From the IMG/VR virus record IMGVR_UViG_3300031999_003745, positions 1 through 48,843 of that record: a stretch of DNA of 48,843 nt; one strand, 5' to 3'. This DNA comes from a virus. Position numbers and translations under genes: made by a program. The notes under the pieces were generated by a model. That model searched no databases, was not told the origin of the DNA, and worked only from the letters and a program-made list of their open reading frames with translations. Position 1 is the first letter of the stretch, and each line of letters begins with the position of its first letter. Shown piece by piece: positions 40,582 to 48,843 of this stretch.

Positions 40582-41289
40582 TTACCTGCTAAATTCTTCA
40601 TTTATTGTTATTGTTACTTCCTCATATAATCCCGATATCAACCCTTGACATTTTACTGTCGCAGTAATTGTTCTACTACCAACTGCACCGCTGCCCAAAG
40701 TACTCCAAATATCCGATGTAAGTGATTGTACTGCACAATTAAATTTAACTTGTGCACCTTGATCTGCTCCAATTGCTGCTCTTGGTATAATATATTGTGC
40801 TGTTCCAAATGGCGAAATACTGACCGGAGTTTGTTTTTCGATAAACAATAAATCATTATTCAAAGTTATAGAAAAAGCTGCATCAACAATTTCACTTTGT
40901 ACGGTGCGTCCGGTTGTTTGCATTTTTTGCTTAAATTCCAACGTTTTACCAACTTGTGAATCTGTTTTTTCGCCCAACGTTAAAGCAAGTACTGTTGCAT
41001 CTAAAATTGGCAAATATTTTAAGTCAGGGTTATTTATTGTAATTAAAGGATATTTTAGTGCTATTTTTTCATTTACTGATGCTTCAAAAATTGGTGTATT
41101 TACTATGTCGGCATCTTGCTGTAAAGAACCCGTGTTTGGATTAAATAATTTATAGTTTATTTCATCGTCTGCAAAAGTATATCTTACTATTTCAAAACTA
41201 CCATCGTTTCTTGCTATTCTCTCTCTTCCTAGATCGGTTAATACCGCATCTACCGTTATTACATTATTTGAATTGTCTAAAATACCCAT
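40582..41289 (-). CDS. Virion protein with an ILD...LTDxGRE N-terminus
   Basis: 235 residues. MGILDNSNNVITVDAVLTDL then GRERIARNDGSFEIVRYTFA resembles the start of the 47847-48362 protein (MAILDPKTTILDFNLTDKGR, then ELLSKDRLNFTYYAFSD), so the two form a family. The rest is beta-rich. Phage proteins that open with LTxxGRE are usually tail or baseplate components, though I cannot name the family. Confidence 0.7.
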   Translation of the reverse strand: MGILDNSNNVITVDAVLTDLGRERIARNDGSFEIVRYTFADDEINYKLFNPNTGSLQQDADIVNTPIFEASVNEKIALKYPLITINNPDLKYLPILDATVLALTLGEKTDSQVGKTLEFKQKMQTTGRTVQSEIVDAAFSITLNNDLLFIEKQTPVSISPFGTAQYIIPRAAIGADQGAQVKFNCAVQSLTSDIWSTLGSGAVGSRTITATVKCQGLISGLYEEVTITINEEFSR

Positions 41290-41348
41290 TTTAATTCTCC
41301 TTGATAATATATTTCATTAATAATTATACTTTTAAAACAAATAAGTTT

Positions 41349-42818
41349 TTATTTTTTTGTTTCTTTTTCGTTTATGAGCACATTTTTTAATACTAACTTT
41401 ATTTCTTCTTTTGCGTGCATGTCCAAACTTTTTACTCTTATGATAAATGTCCTGTTGTCTTCATCATAATTTGGGTTTGCCTCAAACGTCAAAATGCCCT
41501 TTTGAGCTATAATCGGAGGAGGCAATTCAACCGAACTTTTTATAACTTTGCTATATATATCTATCTCGGTTCCCACTGAATGACCTAAATTTTGTGTGTA
41601 TTGATCAGGTCTTGCTCCTGCTGTATTTATTAATTTTAATGGTTTTTCTTCTTTTTCTGTTATGTATTTTGGATTTAATTCAACTTGTACTTGTATTGAT
41701 AAAAATGATTCATAACCATGTACATCTATTGAAGAAATTGTATATATATATTTTCTTCCAAATTGCATATCATATTTATCAGTCCAATTATAAACTGTAT
41801 TATCAAATTTTTTTAATAACATCCAACCATCTTTAATGCTGCTTCTTCTTCTTAATTGGTAATATTTTATATCTTTTTGTTTATTATCTGGCGCTGTCCA
41901 AATTATTCTCATTGTTTTGTTTTTACTGTCCGGATAAATCATAAAATAAGAAGGACAAGGAGGAATTTCTTTATCAGTAACAAGTATATAAGACCAACCC
42001 TTTTGAAATTTACTATAATAATATTCAGAATTATACTCTATTGTACCTTGTGTATTTCCTGTATCGCCTATATTTTTTAATTCTAATTCTTTATTTAGTG
42101 CATTTCTTAAATCTGCCTGTGAAACTTCGCCATCCAAAAATGTAGGATTTGTCATCATGTTTATACTTGCGATTGAAGTATTTGTGGCTTTTTTTGTCAC
42201 GATCATATTGTTGTCCACTAAATTTATTATGAAATTTCCAATAGGTATTGTTGCTTCGCCTCCCATTTTTTTATCAGATCTTCCTTCTTTTTGATTCGTT
42301 GCGGTTGTTCCTCTTTGTGTAGACAATCCTTTGTTAACGTATTCTGTTATATTTTTTAAAACATCTTTATTTTTTTCTATATCACTCAAAAATTGTTCTA
42401 CATCATCTTTTCTTGGATCTTGCTGTACATCATCTAAAGATGTCAATACTTCTTCGGGCTTTGTTACTTTTATTAATGATTTTATTCTGTATCTATATCC
42501 TTTTCCGTAAGCAACTCTCGTATCATAATATGTGTCAGATAGTGCTCCTATTATTTTATATTCATCAATTTTTTTCCACAATCCCGTGCTTTCATCTAGT
42601 CTTTGTTTTTCAATTAAATACCCAATATAAGACATACCAGAGAAATCCGCAACCGACGGCGACTTAATTGCGTCACCGCTTTTTATATCATTTTCGTCTA
42701 TTAGTTTGGCAAAATCACCAACCGCAGACTCTACACTTTCTTTTCCATTGGTTTCAACAATTGTTTCACCATAAATTTTTTTCATTCCTCTCTTGCTAAA
42801 AGTTGTTCTTAAAAACAT
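41349..42818 (-). CDS. Fibronectin-III-like virion protein
   Basis: 489 residues. Two FnIII-like segments are visible: IGYLIEKQRLDESTGLWKKI ... TYYDTRVAYGKGYRYRIKSL (about 72-120), and MRIIWTAPDNKQKDIKYYQL ... RKYIYTISSIDVHGYESF (about 300-375). The C-terminal third is beta-rich with PIIAQKGILTFEANPNY. FnIII modules on phage tails often bind carbohydrates or other virion proteins. It lies in a run of large tail-type genes with tight spacing. Confidence 0.78.
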   Translation of the reverse strand: MFLRTTFSKRGMKKIYGETIVETNGKESVESAVGDFAKLIDENDIKSGDAIKSPSVADFSGMSYIGYLIEKQRLDESTGLWKKIDEYKIIGALSDTYYDTRVAYGKGYRYRIKSLIKVTKPEEVLTSLDDVQQDPRKDDVEQFLSDIEKNKDVLKNITEYVNKGLSTQRGTTATNQKEGRSDKKMGGEATIPIGNFIINLVDNNMIVTKKATNTSIASINMMTNPTFLDGEVSQADLRNALNKELELKNIGDTGNTQGTIEYNSEYYYSKFQKGWSYILVTDKEIPPCPSYFMIYPDSKNKTMRIIWTAPDNKQKDIKYYQLRRRSSIKDGWMLLKKFDNTVYNWTDKYDMQFGRKYIYTISSIDVHGYESFLSIQVQVELNPKYITEKEEKPLKLINTAGARPDQYTQNLGHSVGTEIDIYSKVIKSSVELPPPIIAQKGILTFEANPNYDEDNRTFIIRVKSLDMHAKEEIKLVLKNVLINEKETKK

Positions 42819-42821
42819 AAA

Positions 42822-44021
42822 TTATCTTCCGCCCAATGTTTTAAGCGGACTCCTTGAAATTTGGTTTGTCAAAGTTGTTGATGTTTTTGTTGGAGCCACA
42901 AAAGTTGTTGATGGTGGAGTTGCTTGAGTGTCAGTTGTAGAAGTTTTTTCTTCTTCTTCTTTTTTTTCTGTCTCTTTTTCTGTTAAAACCTCAACCAATG
43001 CATTCTGTATTGTACTTTTGCTCTCTGTTATTCCCGTTATAACATCAATACTATTTTGATATATAGTTGAATTTGAATTCAGATCAAACGCCTTATCTAA
43101 ACTATGTGTATCAATTAATTTCAATGTCATTCCATCTTTTATTATCGGTGTTGTTTTATTTTGTTGCGTTGTATATGAATTTTTATTTTCTATATTTGAG
43201 TTTCCATTTAATGATACAGCGCCTTTTGGTGTACCAAAATAATCATTATTTTTTTGTTTCTCATCTTTCCCTTTTTTTGTCTCATGTCTCACAGGTTCTC
43301 TTATTGAAACCGGAATCCATGATAATCTTATATATCTGGGTGTTTTATTTAAATTAGTTTTGAATAAGGGATCATTTTTCGGATCTTCTTCAAAAGATAC
43401 ATTTTCCTCTGATTCTGTATAAAAATTATAAACAATCTTTTGCTTTAGCGTTGGTACTTGTAATGAATTAAATTCCAACACCGGACTTTCTTTTGAATGA
43501 AAAGCAAGTTCTAGATCAACTTTTTTTGATTCGTTTATTATCTTTAAAATATCCGACTTATTTTTATATATACTGCCCAAAACAATTGCTATTTCTTTTT
43601 TTGTTGTATCTTTCGCGCCTTCCATATTTTTAATAAATACATCACTATTTGTTGTACCATATATTTTTTCATTCTCATCTCGTTCTAAATTAACTTTTAT
43701 ATTTGTTGTTATTTTATTGCTTGTTGTTGAAGCAGCAGCTATTATTATTTGCATTATTGGATTTTTATCAGGTGATATTTTTTGTGACGAATTCAATACT
43801 TCAACAATTGTTCCGTTTTGATAAAGTCCTTCCCCAACCAATTCAACTTTACCTTTTTCTTGTGATGGAAATTCTACTTTTTGTCCAAAAGTAATACTTG
43901 TTTCTTCAAGTTTTGGACCTGTTATGGCTTTTATTGAATCAATTGATGCTACTATTTGATTTCCCGTTGAAGGTGTTGTTGTTGCCGAAGTTACAGGTAT
44001 ATTAATTACTATTGGTGCCAT
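42822..44021 (-). CDS. Ser/Thr-rich virion protein of unknown function
   Basis: 399 residues. MAPIVINIPVTSATTTPSTG begins, PRYIRLSWIPVSIRE (about 228-242) suggests an FnIII-like beta strand, and the C-terminus is a low-complexity Thr/Glu stretch before ISRSPLKTLGGR. Three bases separate it from the FnIII gene downstream. Likely part of the same tail complex. Confidence 0.66.
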   Translation of the reverse strand: MAPIVINIPVTSATTTPSTGNQIVASIDSIKAITGPKLEETSITFGQKVEFPSQEKGKVELVGEGLYQNGTIVEVLNSSQKISPDKNPIMQIIIAAASTTSNKITTNIKVNLERDENEKIYGTTNSDVFIKNMEGAKDTTKKEIAIVLGSIYKNKSDILKIINESKKVDLELAFHSKESPVLEFNSLQVPTLKQKIVYNFYTESEENVSFEEDPKNDPLFKTNLNKTPRYIRLSWIPVSIREPVRHETKKGKDEKQKNNDYFGTPKGAVSLNGNSNIENKNSYTTQQNKTTPIIKDGMTLKLIDTHSLDKAFDLNSNSTIYQNSIDVITGITESKSTIQNALVEVLTEKETEKKEEEEKTSTTDTQATPPSTTFVAPTKTSTTLTNQISRSPLKTLGGR

Positions 44022-44023
44022 TA

Positions 44024-45070
44024 TTATTCCTTTAATGAAGGAGGATAAGGAGGTATACAGCGCTCTCTAAGATACGATTTTAACATAGGAGTACCAGAAT
44101 ATGTGCAAAGTATAACAAAATTAAACAAAACTTGCATAACTTCAGACAAATCTTGTAAATTTAATACATTTTTATTACCATATATATCAATTTGAACAGG
44201 TATTTTTCTATCTGCACATTTTTTATCAAAAGTTGTTTTTGAAAATATATTATCTTTTTCGTTTATTGAATCCAAAAATATCTGATACTCTTCACATAAA
44301 ATCTCTTCATCGCCTGTCCCAAGCATAAAACCAATCGTTCTAAATGTATTTTTTAATCCAAACATTGAAATTGATTCTTTTATAATCGTCATCACATCTT
44401 CTATTTTATTAGGTATCTGTATGGTATTTTTTTTAACACCGCTCACCACCAACTCAGTATTAAAATATATAATATCGGGATTTACAAGGGCTAAAATCCA
44501 AGCATATCTGTGAGCCCCAAATAACGCTTTTGCTAAATTATCAAGGGATAAAGTTGGATCGATTAATTTATTTGTTAATTTATTCCTTCCTTTTAATATT
44601 ACATCATAATACACTTCAATATAGTGTTTCGGAACAAACGCGCCTTTAACTTTATAATCATAAATTCTATCTTGTTTTACTGATTTGTCTAAAATAATAA
44701 ATATTTCATCTTTATTTATTTTTTTATTTAATACTTTTTCAACATACGAAATAAAATATTTTGTTTCTTTCTTTAGTGATTCTTTGTCAACAAATATTAT
44801 TCTATCATATTCACCAAATTTAGAAAAAACGTTTCTCTTAAATAATTCATAATGTGTTGCTTCGGTAGAAATATCTATTTTTTTATCCAAAAGTAACGTT
44901 TGACCAAGTGATACATATTTTTCCCACGCAACCAAAACACCAACAAAAGTTCCATCTTCTTTTTGGTATTCCATTGTAAATAGCAAATTTGCATTATTAT
45001 TAATAAAATCCATAAAAACTTTAGATTTTGCTTTTATTACTTCTTTTTTAAAATTCAATAAATCTTGCAT
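44024..45070 (-). CDS. Tail-region protein of unknown function
   Basis: 348 residues, mixed helical and beta, MQDLLNFKKEVIKAKSKVFM onward, ending RERCIPPYPPSLKE. LFGAHRYAWILALVNPDIIY (about 187-206) is a distinctive hydrophobic segment, and LNLQDLSEVMQVLFNFVILC (about 305-324) another. Possibly a baseplate protein, by context only. Confidence 0.6.
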   Translation of the reverse strand: MQDLLNFKKEVIKAKSKVFMDFINNNANLLFTMEYQKEDGTFVGVLVAWEKYVSLGQTLLLDKKIDISTEATHYELFKRNVFSKFGEYDRIIFVDKESLKKETKYFISYVEKVLNKKINKDEIFIILDKSVKQDRIYDYKVKGAFVPKHYIEVYYDVILKGRNKLTNKLIDPTLSLDNLAKALFGAHRYAWILALVNPDIIYFNTELVVSGVKKNTIQIPNKIEDVMTIIKESISMFGLKNTFRTIGFMLGTGDEEILCEEYQIFLDSINEKDNIFSKTTFDKKCADRKIPVQIDIYGNKNVLNLQDLSEVMQVLFNFVILCTYSGTPMLKSYLRERCIPPYPPSLKE

Positions 45071-45071
45071 T

Positions 45072-47448
45072 TTATGTCTCGGCTCTTGCAGTCAAAAAAC
45101 TCTCTGCTTTTCTGTTCATATTATCATATGCTGTCACTCTATAAATATACATTTTATTATTTTCTATATTTGTATCATAAAATCTTTCTCTTAAATATGT
45201 ACTCCCAATAACTTCAAAAGGTGCCCCAAAAGCTGTAGTTTTTCTTTCTACGACCCAATGATCTGGATAAAATCTATTTTTTTCGGAGGTCCACTCTATC
45301 ATTATATTTTTAGGGAATTTAAATTTATCATAATAAGCAACAACATCCGTTGGCGTCGCCAAAGGCAAAAATGTTGGCACTTTTAATTCATTTGAAAAAT
45401 TACTTTGAATGCCTCTTTCTCTGTCAATAAATGCAACTTTATAATAATAATAAGTATTATATTCTAAAAATGGTGGATAATCCGAAGCTGGTTGTATATC
45501 AGTATTATTATTTCCGTCTCATATCTGTTCCGGTGCTATCCGCTACAAAATTAGTTGTCATGTCGTCCAACATTGGAAAATTTAAATCTTTTCCACCTGT
45601 TTTTCTTCTTTGTACTAAAAAACTGGTTTTTTCAACTTTATTTTCTAATTGTACCGGTTTTGTTGAATCCACCTCTTTTAAACTATATTCATTTTTTTCA
45701 GGATCATAAATATAAGCATATCTTTTATCTTTTCCTGCAATATTCCAATATACTCTTATGCTTAATGGACTTTTGTTTAAAATGTCCATGACCAAATTAA
45801 TAGGTTCTGGTACGCTTTTTTTACCTGTTGCTCTTATTGTTTTTAATGTTGCAGATGTCTTGTTTCTAAAGCTATCAAAGCCAATAATTCTATATTGATA
45901 TATATGATTTAATGTAATTGTATTATCAATAAAAGTGGCAATATCTGTATCTATTGAAGTAGAAACAACACCTTCTAATTTTTGTGCTATACTCACATCA
46001 GCCGTTTTTGCACTGTCTTCTGCTGTTATCGTGGTTGTTGGGTTTGACGCTTCGGTATCCTCTCTATTGGGTGATATTTTATGTTTTTTTGGATATATTT
46101 TATTTCCCTGATCCCACGAAACACCATAAGTACCCATATTATTTGGTACGGTAAAATCTCTTTCATACAATGTCAAATTTCTTCTTGTTAGTTCATAGTA
46201 AAGAATTCTCGGATCATTAAAATTAACAATAATTTTTATATTATCTGAATTCTGATCTTGCAAGGCCATCATTATAGGATCTTTTAAGTTATTTGTTACG
46301 CTCTTTCCTTTTACTTTCTGTGAATTAATGGTTATATTAGCCTCAGTCGGAGAAGAATATACACCATATATATTTTGCAAAAAAATTCTATACTTGTAAT
46401 TTGTACCACATATTAAATCCTTGTCCGTAAACCCTAACGTTGTATTTTTATTATTTTTTACCTTACCAACCAATTTATATGACACTTCATCCTCGGCCAT
46501 TCTAAAAATAAAGGCCCACAAAACATCATCTTTTGTGTTGATTATAAAATGCATTCTTGTTGCATTTTCACCAATTTGATATATTTTAAAATACTTTGGC
46601 ACATCAACAGGTTTTAAATCGTTCACTTCAACGTCTATTTGGTTTGACTGATTGCTTTCTCTTCCATCTTCTAAAAGTGTCGTTATGCAATAAATAAATT
46701 TATCACCATAACCAACTTTACTATCAACATATTCAAAATCAACATAATCATCTTCAGAAACGTACACTTGTTTTCTTTTTTGTAGGGCTACATTTTTGCT
46801 ATAATCGATAAAAACTAATTTCTCAAATATATTTTTTGTTACACTTTCATCTTCTGATGTCATTTTTGTTGGTACTTGAGAAGAAGGAACATGCGTTGAT
46901 ATATTTCTCTTGTTTGAAGATGTATATTCTTCATTTGTTGAAAGTTGTCTTGATTTTGCTTCGGATTCTAATTTTGATAAATTTGGATTCATAGATTCCA
47001 ATGGAATCAAACTCTTATCTAAATATTGCATTGCTTTTTTCTCTGACGAAAACTTCCCTTGCTTTGTAATCCCAACCGATATTTTATCAAACGCATCAAT
47101 CGTATTTAAATAATTGTCAAGTGACTTATAAACTTTATTTTTTTTTCTATAGACGTTAAATCCTTTTACTTTGGTCACATCATATTTTTCTCTTGAAATT
47201 CTCCACTTTATTTGAATGTTTGGATTTTTGTAGGCATCGTACAACATATCAAAAAAATATATATCTGGAGCAACCGCCAAATACGGACCACTCACTCTAG
47301 GATCGCTCTCTGCTGATATTATTGTTGTTCTAAAAGTTTCCTTTTCGTTTTTCAAATAATCTTTATTTTCTGACGCTTTTATTTTTTCGCTTACTTTTTC
47401 TAAATCGCCCTTAGAAAAACTATAAAATCCTTTTAACATTTCAGCCAT
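45072..47448 (-). CDS. Large fibronectin-III-repeat virion protein, CGGA-recoded
   Basis: 791 residues formed from a 644-codon frame and a 147-codon frame joined at CGGA (45516-45513). Several FnIII-like units occur: IQIKWRISREKYDVTKVKGF (about 76-95), FKIYQIGENATRMHFIINT, TTLEDGRESNQSNQIDV and YQYRIIGFDSFRNKTSATLK. The zero frame ends DMRRK. Recoding continues RGNNNTDIQPASDYPPFLEY then NTYYYYKVAFIDRERGIQSN and the last FnIII unit (FPKNIMIEWTSEKNRFYPDH), which has no start of its own with a good ribosome site. Likely a baseplate or tail hub protein. Confidence 0.8.
45514..45516 (-). other. CGGA +1 recoding site joining two FnIII segments
   Basis: ATG AGA CGG AAA TAA stops at once. Skipping C45516 gives AGA GGA AAT AAT AAT ACT and leads into the last FnIII-like domain. 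Confidence 0.82.
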
Positions 47449-47454
47449 TTTAAT

Positions 47455-47841
47455 TTATCTCACGGTCAAATAAAAATAATTATTATAACCTTCTGCTTCT
47501 CTTTTCCCTGTTTGTGGATTATTAATATCATTTTTATACATTTTTGTTAAACCACTTGCCGACGACATAAAAACTTCCACCAAATATCCACTTTTTCCAT
47601 CATAATATCCTGTATCATCAAACAAATTTATATCAATAGTTTCATTACTAACACCTATTACAACGTCTAATCTTCCTTTTTTCAGTGATTCAATAACAAT
47701 TTGTTCAACAGAACTTATTTTTATTTCTTTTTGTGTTTGTTCTAAAGTTTTTGTTGAAGAACTATTAAAATCATATACCTTTCCCGTGCTTGGAAAATAA
47801 ATTTGTCCACTTCCTACTTCACTAGGGCCTTTTATTGGCAT
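47455..47841 (-). CDS. Small virion protein of unknown function
   Basis: 128 residues: SEVGSGQIYFPSTGKVYDFN, KGRLDVVIGVSNETIDINLF, and a beta end (YNNYFYLTVR). Beta-rich and compact. It ends seven bases before the large FnIII gene. Probably a tail or baseplate part; no family recognised. Confidence 0.6.
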   Translation of the reverse strand: MPIKGPSEVGSGQIYFPSTGKVYDFNSSSTKTLEQTQKEIKISSVEQIVIESLKKGRLDVVIGVSNETIDINLFDDTGYYDGKSGYLVEVFMSSASGLTKMYKNDINNPQTGKREAEGYNNYFYLTVR

Positions 47842-47846
47842 TCAAT

Positions 47847-48362
47847 TTATTCCTTTTTTGAAATATCCTTCATTAATTGAGAAAGCCTATAATTTTCTTT
47901 TTCAGATGTTTTTAAATCAAGTTTCCCATATCCTATTGCAATTCCTTGTACGTTTGTAATATATTGTAAATCTTTTATATTATCCATATTTACCAATTGA
48001 TGTGTTCTTGTTATTGTTAATGTTCCACTCGTAGACAACCTAATTTCGGGTAGTACTTTAGAATTAACTGATATTGTATATAAAAATGTATCTAAATCAA
48101 GAGGTTCTTGATTATTATAGCCTTTTTTTTGGTCAACTTCAAAATTAATAAATTCTCTATGGACAAAATCGTCATACGTTGAGCTTGTTAAAATGCCTGA
48201 AAAATGCATTTTATCCAATTTTAAGAAAGAACCTGAATAATCTATACCTACATCTGAAAATGCATAATATGTAAAATTTAAACGATCTTTTGATAATAAT
48301 TCTCGACCTTTATCGGTCAAGTTAAAGTCTAATATAGTTGTTTTTGGATCTAAAATTGCCAT
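47847..48362 (-). CDS. Virion protein with an ILD...LTDxGRE N-terminus
   Basis: 171 residues: MAILDPKTTILDFNLTDKGR, then a YYAFSDVGIDYSGSF strand and a beta-rich body with ISVNSKVLPEIRLS. It shares its N-terminal pattern with the 40582-41289 protein. Likely a related tail component. Confidence 0.68.
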   Translation of the reverse strand: MAILDPKTTILDFNLTDKGRELLSKDRLNFTYYAFSDVGIDYSGSFLKLDKMHFSGILTSSTYDDFVHREFINFEVDQKKGYNNQEPLDLDTFLYTISVNSKVLPEIRLSTSGTLTITRTHQLVNMDNIKDLQYITNVQGIAIGYGKLDLKTSEKENYRLSQLMKDISKKE

Positions 48363-48421
48363 TTATTTACCTGTTATCTTCCTATATAATTATCTAAAAT
48401 TAATAATTTTTTATTTTCTTT

Positions 48422-48843
48422 TTATGCTGCTGAATTTATTACCGCTCCTAAAGCAATTCTTAACCAATTTGTACCATTATATACGGCCAAGCATGAAACG
48501 CCACCATTTCCATTTGTTACATATCCCATTTGACCGGCTTTCCACGAACCTGTTGAAATTTGAGCAACTGTTTTACCCTCTGTTCCTACTGATCCAGATA
48601 TAACAACACAATAAGAAGATGATAATATCAAATGCGAATCTTTTGCTTTTATGTGATACTTTTTAGAATCTGTATCTACAACAAAAATTAAAGACGAACT
48701 AAAAGCAATTGTAGAAGTTGCAGTCGAACTTAAAATTAAATCGGAGCTATTTGCGCTTAAATGTGAACCCTCTGCTATTGCATCCTCTGTAAATCTTAAA
48801 TTTGTTCCCGATATTACAACAACTGATCCGGCCGTACAAGATA
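48422..48843 (-). CDS. Beta-repeat virion protein, 5' end cut by the window edge
   Basis: An open frame enters from beyond the window. Visible residues include GSVVVISGTNLRF, NSSDLILSSTAT, FSSSLIFVVDTDSKKYHIKA and STGSWKAGQMGY ... CLAVYNGTNWLRIALGAVI, matching the repeats and C-terminal domain of the 15825-16806 protein. The CGG triplets in this stretch are out of phase. Probable fibre or surface protein, paralogue of the head-region gene. Confidence 0.72.
   Translation of the reverse strand, partial: SCTAGSVVVISGTNLRFTEDAIAEGSHLSANSSDLILSSTATSTIAFSSSLIFVVDTDSKKYHIKAKDSHLILSSSYCVVISGSVGTEGKTVAQISTGSWKAGQMGYVTNGNGGVSCLAVYNGTNWLRIALGAVINSAA

Noticed and set aside
48422-48631. Start of the last gene at an internal Met (48631)
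   Set aside because: The same frame is open up to the window edge and contains the family's repeats, so the Met is internal.
1-48843. Sequencing or assembly error as the cause of the split genes
   Set aside because: Errors would scatter over homopolymers and many contexts. Here every frame break I found falls on CGG, none on the many A/T runs, and CGG is never used unshifted. Reads still need checking, so this is a weakly held rejection.
1-48843. Arg inserted at CGG with the next base skipped, rather than Gly from GGN
   Set aside because: Both give the same frame. Conserved glycine at IEIKG, GGLAD, GLDIS and the repeat end favours Gly, but only peptide data can settle it.
1-48843. Recoded stop codons (TGA or TAG as sense)
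   Set aside because: TGA is the genuine end of the capsid and HNH genes, and breaks are removed by +1 shifts, not by reading through stops.

Overview
The window looks like part of the genome of a large, AT-rich, tailed (T4-like myovirus-type) bacteriophage. Every convincing gene is on the minus strand, so transcription runs from high to low coordinates. Genes are tightly packed, often overlap by 1-8 bases, and leave no gap above 300 bases. The host cannot be named from the sequence. Shine-Dalgarno sites are ordinary AGGAG types. TGA is a genuine stop, for example in the major capsid gene and an HNH gene. No tRNA, rRNA or CRISPR array was seen.

Layout in transcription order: (1) 48.8-37.4 kb holds virion and tail proteins, including fibronectin-III-like proteins, beta-repeat proteins and two paralogous pairs. 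(2) 37.4-28 kb holds DNA metabolism and small genes: a RuvC-like nuclease, a DnaG-type primase, a fused SbcD-SbcC (gp47-gp46) protein, small zinc proteins and membrane proteins. (3) 28-6.3 kb is the T4-like head module: terminase large subunit, a portal protein carrying an HNH intein, prohead protease, probable internal-head proteins, a phage bS21 ribosomal protein, an acidic scaffold and the major capsid protein. (4) 6.3-0 kb holds fibre-like proteins, a head-tail connector-like protein, a DUF5661-type protein and a 2H phosphoesterase. Selfish genes are scattered throughout: five proteins made of about 60-residue 'DESTY' repeats plus a PD-(D/E)xK-like nuclease, two HNH proteins, one GIY-YIG protein and one intein.

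The main discovery is a recoding signal. I looked by eye at every CGG on the coding strand. I found 18 in-frame CGG codons, in 13 genes, and at every one the reading frame must move +1 to restore the protein. Skipping the C leaves a GGN glycine codon. Glycine is what paralogues or conserved motifs show at several of these positions (IEIKG of the nuclease family, GGLAD of DUF5661, the GLDIS motif of the RuvC-like protein). I found no CGG used as an ordinary arginine codon, although CGT, CGC, CGA and AGG serve as Arg, and well over a hundred CGG triplets occur out of frame. The affected genes include terminase (two sites) and prohead protease (two sites), so the recoding must work efficiently. 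The likeliest readings are a four-base CGGN codon read as Gly, or an unassigned CGG that triggers a +1 slip onto GGN.

Two promoter classes are visible. Five near-perfect sigma70-type promoters (TTGACA, 17 bp, TATAAT-like) serve selfish or early-type genes. A recurrent motif close to ACATAATAAATAAAAATA, containing a T4-late-like AATAAATA, precedes many head and structural genes. The genes below are annotated with the CGGN recoding applied.
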